Shown piece after piece: positions 7,593 through 10,211 of a DNA stretch of 10,211 nt. Source of the DNA: DATBFX01 sp036558305 (GTDB taxonomy: Bacteria > Chloroflexota > Chloroflexia > Thermomicrobiales > UBA6265). The notes beneath the pieces are model-generated. The model saw only the letters and a program-made list of their open reading frames with translations, searched no databases and was not told the DNA's origin. The translations under genes and the position numbers were made by a program. The stretch spans positions 1-10,211 of the forward strand of contig DATBFX010000351.1 in NCBI GenBank assembly GCA_036558305.1, written 5' to 3'. How positions within the stretch are numbered: the stretch's first letter is position 1; each line of letters opens with the position of its first letter.

Positions 7593-8828
7593 TCAATCCT
7601 CCACCCCGCCCTCCTGGACGGTGGGCGAGGCCGACTGCTCGGGTTTGGTTTGGAGCCAGTCTTCGAAGCGCGTCGTCAGCGCGTCCCGATTGTCGGCCCA
7701 GTAGTTCCAGTTCTGGACGAATTGCACCGCTTTGTTGGCCGGCGCGCTCGGCAGCACGGCGGCGCGATCCGGTCGCAGTAACGACAGGGCGTCTTTGTTG
7801 ACCGGACCGAACGGGACGAGCCGGCCGAAGTTCGCGCTCGGCACGGCCCGCGTCGCGAAGTTGACGAAGTCCATCGCGATGTCGGCGTTCGGTGCCCCCT
7901 TGGGAACCACCCAGGAATCGGCCGACAACATGCCGCCGAACCACTGGACGCGCACCGACTCGGCCAAATCCAGTTCCCAGATCCGCGTGTTCCAGGCGCT
8001 CGCCATCCCTGCCTGGTCGGCCGAGACGAGTTGGACCGGCTCCTTCCCCTCCTGCCACCAGACGATCACGCTGGCGCGGATGCGGTCGAGACTGGCGAAC
8101 GCCCGCTCGACGTCGAGCGGATAGAGCGCATCCGTGGTCACGCCGTCGGCGAGGAGCGCGAATTCCAGCGTGCCGATCGGACTGCGCCGCAGCGACCGCG
8201 CCGCGATCGGTTCCGGTTTCTCGTCGGGACCGAGGGCCGGCACGTCCCAGAAGTCGGTCCAATCCTGGGGGGCGTTCGACGACCCCGCCGGATAGGTCAT
8301 CACCGTCGAATAGTAGGCGACCCCGACGCCGTACTGGAGGGCAATTTCGTCGAAGAGCGCGGTTCGATCGACCACCTTGTAATCGATCGGTTCGAGGTAC
8401 TGGCCGTGGGCAAGGTCGAGGACGTCTTCCATCGGCGTCGTCACGACGTCCCAGGCGACGTTCTCGGCTTCGACCTGGCTCTTCAGGTCGCCCAGGTCGG
8501 CGCGCTTGATCTGGATCGTGGCGCCGGTCGCCTGGGCAAACGGATCGAAAAACGCCTTCTCCTGCGCGTCCTGGTAGTCTCCCCCCCAGGCCGCCGCCGT
8601 CAGCGTCCGACCCTGCCATTTGGTCGGGTCGCTGTAGCCGGCGACCGGCGAGGCAATCACGTCCTGGGTCGGCGTCGGTGTCCAATTCGGTGTCGGCGAC
8701 GGTTCCGGAGTTGCGGTCGCCTCCGGTGCCTTGCCCTTGTCGCCGCCACAGGCGCTGATGCCGGCGGCGACGCCGGCGGCCGCGAGCCCGAGGAACGACC
8801 TGCGCGTCAGTCGCCGTGGGCGGTTCAT
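7593..8828 (-). CDS. Tat-exported lipoprotein, extracellular solute-binding protein (polyamine/PotD-type)
   Basis: The 411-residue ABC-importer binding lipoprotein starts at the ATG at 8828. The N-terminus has a twin-arginine motif, LTRRSFLG (7-14), a hydrophobic stretch and the lipobox ISAC, with Cys27 as the lipidation site. A Thr-Pro-rich tether (about 36-58) follows, then an SBP fold: LTAAAWGGDYQDA (76-88), DWTDFWD (189-195), GTLEFALLADGV (219-230), VIVWWQEGKEP (254-264), SAWN (277-280) and ADSWVVPKGAPN (303-314). Asp304 lies where I recall PotD's amine-binding Asp, but the Trp two residues before it is Ser302, so the ligand may not be a classical polyamine. Its ATG overlaps the stop of the upstream paralogue (ATGA). 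An open frame extends upstream inside that gene, but Tat motif and lipobox decide this start. No permease or ATPase is adjacent. Confidence 0.85.
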   Translation of the reverse strand: MNRPRRLTRRSFLGLAAAGVAAGISACGGDKGKAPEATATPEPSPTPNWTPTPTQDVIASPVAGYSDPTKWQGRTLTAAAWGGDYQDAQEKAFFDPFAQATGATIQIKRADLGDLKSQVEAENVAWDVVTTPMEDVLDLAHGQYLEPIDYKVVDRTALFDEIALQYGVGVAYYSTVMTYPAGSSNAPQDWTDFWDVPALGPDEKPEPIAARSLRRSPIGTLEFALLADGVTTDALYPLDVERAFASLDRIRASVIVWWQEGKEPVQLVSADQAGMASAWNTRIWELDLAESVRVQWFGGMLSADSWVVPKGAPNADIAMDFVNFATRAVPSANFGRLVPFGPVNKDALSLLRPDRAAVLPSAPANKAVQFVQNWNYWADNRDALTTRFEDWLQTKPEQSASPTVQEGGVED

Positions 8829-10030
8829 GGACCCGTCGTCCCGGTCGGCGCCGGTTGCAGGCAGGGACCACCGAGCAGCCAGCAATTGAACTGCTCGTTG
8901 GCCTCCGCCTTGTTGGCCGCCCACCACGCGCGATCCTGCCTGATCAACTGCTTGACGGTGTCGGGTGCGGTCGGCAAGGCTTTTGCCACCTTCGGATCGA
9001 GGTGATCGAACGAGGCCGGCGTCACCGGTCCCAGGGGAATCGCGGCGGCCAGCGCCGCCTGGACCTCGGGCGTCGTCGCGTAGTTGACGAAGTCGATCGC
9101 GACGTCGCGCACCGGCGACCCCTTCGCGATCACCCAGGTGTCGGCCACCAGCAATCCCTGATTCCACTGCAGGTCGATCGCCCGGCCGTCTTGCTGACCG
9201 GCGATCACCCGGTAGTGCCAGGCCGCGGCGAAGTCGGCGCGCTCATTCGACAACCAGGCCACCGGCTCCAGTCCGCTGTCCCACCAGAGATCGACGACCT
9301 TGCCGCTGATGCGCTTCAAACTCTCCACGGCCCGCGCCCCATCGAGCGGATAGAGTTTGTCGGCCTCGACTCCGTCCGCCAGCAATGCGAACTCGAAACT
9401 GCCGAAGGCACTGCGCGGGAGCGTCCGTCCCCCTTCGTACCGACTGGTGTCCCACCAATCGGTCCAATTCTCCGGCCTGCCGCTCTTGTCGACCGCGTCT
9501 CGTCGAAAGGCGTTGACCAACGCGTAGGCGTACGCGGGAATCGCCGACTCGGTCGCCTCAAGCGGACCAAACCGACCCCGATCGACCTCGTCGCCACCGA
9601 TGGCTTCGACGAACCCGTCGTTGGGCGCCGTCTCGGCCCAGACCTCGTCGGCGACCAACACGTCGGCATAGGGCTGACCGCTGCCGACGGAGGCGGCGAG
9701 TTGCGCGTAGTCCGTCGTCATCTCCTGGACCGTGCAGCCCGTGGCGGTGGCGAACGGCTGCCAGATCGCGGTGCGGAGCGCCGCTTGGACCTCGCCTCCC
9801 CACGCGGCGACGCGCAGCACCCGCCCGGCCCACCGCGTGGGATCGCCGTAGTTTGGCAGGACGACGACCGGTGATCCAGCGGGGACGATCGGCGTCGGAG
9901 TCGGTTCCTTGTCGTCGCCACGGCAACCCACCAGCGCCGCCGCGGCGACGGCGGCGCTCGCGCCGAGCATCGATCGCCGCGTCAGCCGCGTCGCCCGCCC
10001 AATCCTCCATCGTGTTGGACCGTGACCCAT
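8825..10030 (-). CDS. Tat-exported lipoprotein, extracellular solute-binding protein, paralogue of the next gene
   Basis: First gene of the minus-strand pair, 401 residues from the ATG at 10030. It has a Tat signal (RLTRRSMLG, 15-23), an Ala-rich hydrophobic core and the lipobox LVGC with Cys36 as the lipidated residue. A short Pro-rich tether (about 41-55) leads into the same fold as its neighbour. Shared signatures are DPTRWAGR (63-70), RVAAWGGEVQAA (73-84), GSFEFALLADGVEADKLYPLD (210-230), ADTWVIAKGSP (296-306) and AIDFVNYAT (311-319). It differs in having Cys383 and Cys390 near the end, a possible extracytoplasmic disulfide. Asp297 matches the recalled amine-binding Asp position. Its TGA overlaps the next ATG, so the two proteins are probably co-translated. 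The ligand is unassigned; a polyamine or similar cationic molecule is the family expectation. Confidence 0.85.
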   Translation of the reverse strand: MGHGPTRWRIGRATRLTRRSMLGASAAVAAAALVGCRGDDKEPTPTPIVPAGSPVVVLPNYGDPTRWAGRVLRVAAWGGEVQAALRTAIWQPFATATGCTVQEMTTDYAQLAASVGSGQPYADVLVADEVWAETAPNDGFVEAIGGDEVDRGRFGPLEATESAIPAYAYALVNAFRRDAVDKSGRPENWTDWWDTSRYEGGRTLPRSAFGSFEFALLADGVEADKLYPLDGARAVESLKRISGKVVDLWWDSGLEPVAWLSNERADFAAAWHYRVIAGQQDGRAIDLQWNQGLLVADTWVIAKGSPVRDVAIDFVNYATTPEVQAALAAAIPLGPVTPASFDHLDPKVAKALPTAPDTVKQLIRQDRAWWAANKAEANEQFNCWLLGGPCLQPAPTGTTGP

Positions 10031-10093
10031 CGTTCGTCCGATCGCCGATCCCTCGATCGGCCGGCCTGGACAGCCGTCTTCCCACCCTGGATC

Positions 10094-10123
10094 AGCCTAC
10101 CAATCCGCGCGTCCGGCGGTCAA
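10094..10123 (-). promoter_or_regulatory. Candidate promoter of the binding-protein pair
   Basis: Read on the minus strand, TTGACC (10123-10118, five of six to the -35 consensus) is followed after 18 bp by TAGGCT (10099-10094), a -10 form common in GC-rich bacteria. Transcription would start near 10087, giving a leader of about 57 nt before the ATG at 10030. The AGCCGGT heptamer array begins six bases upstream of the -35. This is the best promoter in the window but is unproven. Confidence 0.5.
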
Positions 10124-10129
10124 ATACGC

Positions 10130-10160
10130 AGCCGGTAGCCGGTAGCCGGTAGCCGGTAGC
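10130..10160. repeat. AGCCGGT heptamer tandem array upstream of the binding-protein promoter
   Basis: Four perfect AGCCGGT units (10130-10157) plus AGC. It has the same period and the same AGCCG core as the AGCCGTC/GACGGCT array at 2956-3055, about 7 kb away, but is not a copy of it. Its place immediately upstream of the -35 is where activators or UP-like elements act. It may equally be a simple slippage repeat. Confidence 0.85.
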
Positions 10161-10207
10161 TTGACGGCGTTGGTGCGCACCTGGCGCCCCCAACGGAGCG
10201 CGCAAGC
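10159..10207. other. Interrupted inverted repeat at the right edge of the window
   Basis: GCTTG (10159-10163) pairs with CAAGC (10203-10207), CGTTGG (10168-10173) with CCAACG (10190-10195), and GCGC (10175-10178) with GCGC (10184-10187). The perfect palindrome GGTGCGCACC (10172-10181) lies within it. It might be an operator or the terminator of a gene beyond the edge. No coding frame is convincing in 10031-10211. Confidence 0.3.
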
Positions 10208-10211
10208 CAAG

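Noticed and set aside
6379..8871. Very long minus-strand frame spanning the convergent spacer
   Set aside because: It runs antisense to the oxidoreductase and out of frame with the binding protein, is Arg/Gly/Asp-rich, and crosses the hairpin-rich spacer. Both overlapped genes have recognisable families.
8829..9167. In-phase upstream extension of the second binding protein
   Set aside because: It would precede a complete Tat signal and lipobox and lie wholly within the upstream paralogue. The ATG at 8828 is decided by the signal peptide.
10130..10160. Short CRISPR-like array
   Set aside because: The units are 7 bp and contiguous, without spacers, so this is a simple tandem repeat.
10031..10211. 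A partial gene at the right edge
   Set aside because: All six frames are short, repeat-derived or lack codon bias, and the region contains the promoter and the heptamer array.

Overview
The window comes from a GC-rich bacterial chromosome, most likely a Chloroflexota member of the Thermomicrobia/Sphaerobacter type. The signs are strong G/C bias at third codon positions, an Agl23-type (TIGR03663-like) membrane protein next to an NHL-propeller membrane protein, surface proteins with Ala-Ser-Pro or Thr-Pro tails, Tat-exported lipoproteins with Pro-rich tethers, and a TTGACC/TAGGCT promoter. The lineage is inferred from style and gene content, because no marker gene is present.

Layout. Bases 2-184 (+) hold the C-terminal end of an unidentified gene. 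After about 200 bp of non-coding DNA with a weak promoter candidate comes a three-gene plus-strand cluster. It contains a polytopic GT-C-like glycosyltransferase (about 384-2957), a second polytopic protein carrying a six-blade NHL propeller and an Ala-Ser-Pro tail (3059-6046), and an FAD-dependent amine/amino-acid oxidoreductase (6043-7458) that overlaps the previous gene by ATGA. The 101 bp between the first two genes is a heptamer tandem repeat that forms a long inverted repeat.

On the minus strand, reading toward that cluster, are two paralogous Tat lipoprotein solute-binding proteins of the polyamine-binding type: 10030-8825, then 8828-7593, also joined by ATGA. A 134-bp convergent spacer (7459-7592) with strong GC-rich hairpins separates the two transcription units. 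A good promoter candidate lies at 10094-10123 (-). Just upstream of it is another heptamer array, AGCCGGT.

How the genes may work together. The SBP pair would capture an amine or amino-acid-like ligand outside the cell, and the convergent oxidoreductase could oxidise an amine in the cytoplasm. No permease or ATPase is in the window. The two membrane proteins appear to be diverged relatives. Both carry an extracytoplasmic 'WYLRD(Y/F)P' domain, but the second has lost the Asp of the GT-C catalytic loop and gained a propeller, which suggests a partner or sensor role rather than catalysis. No phage, CRISPR, IS or tRNA feature was seen.
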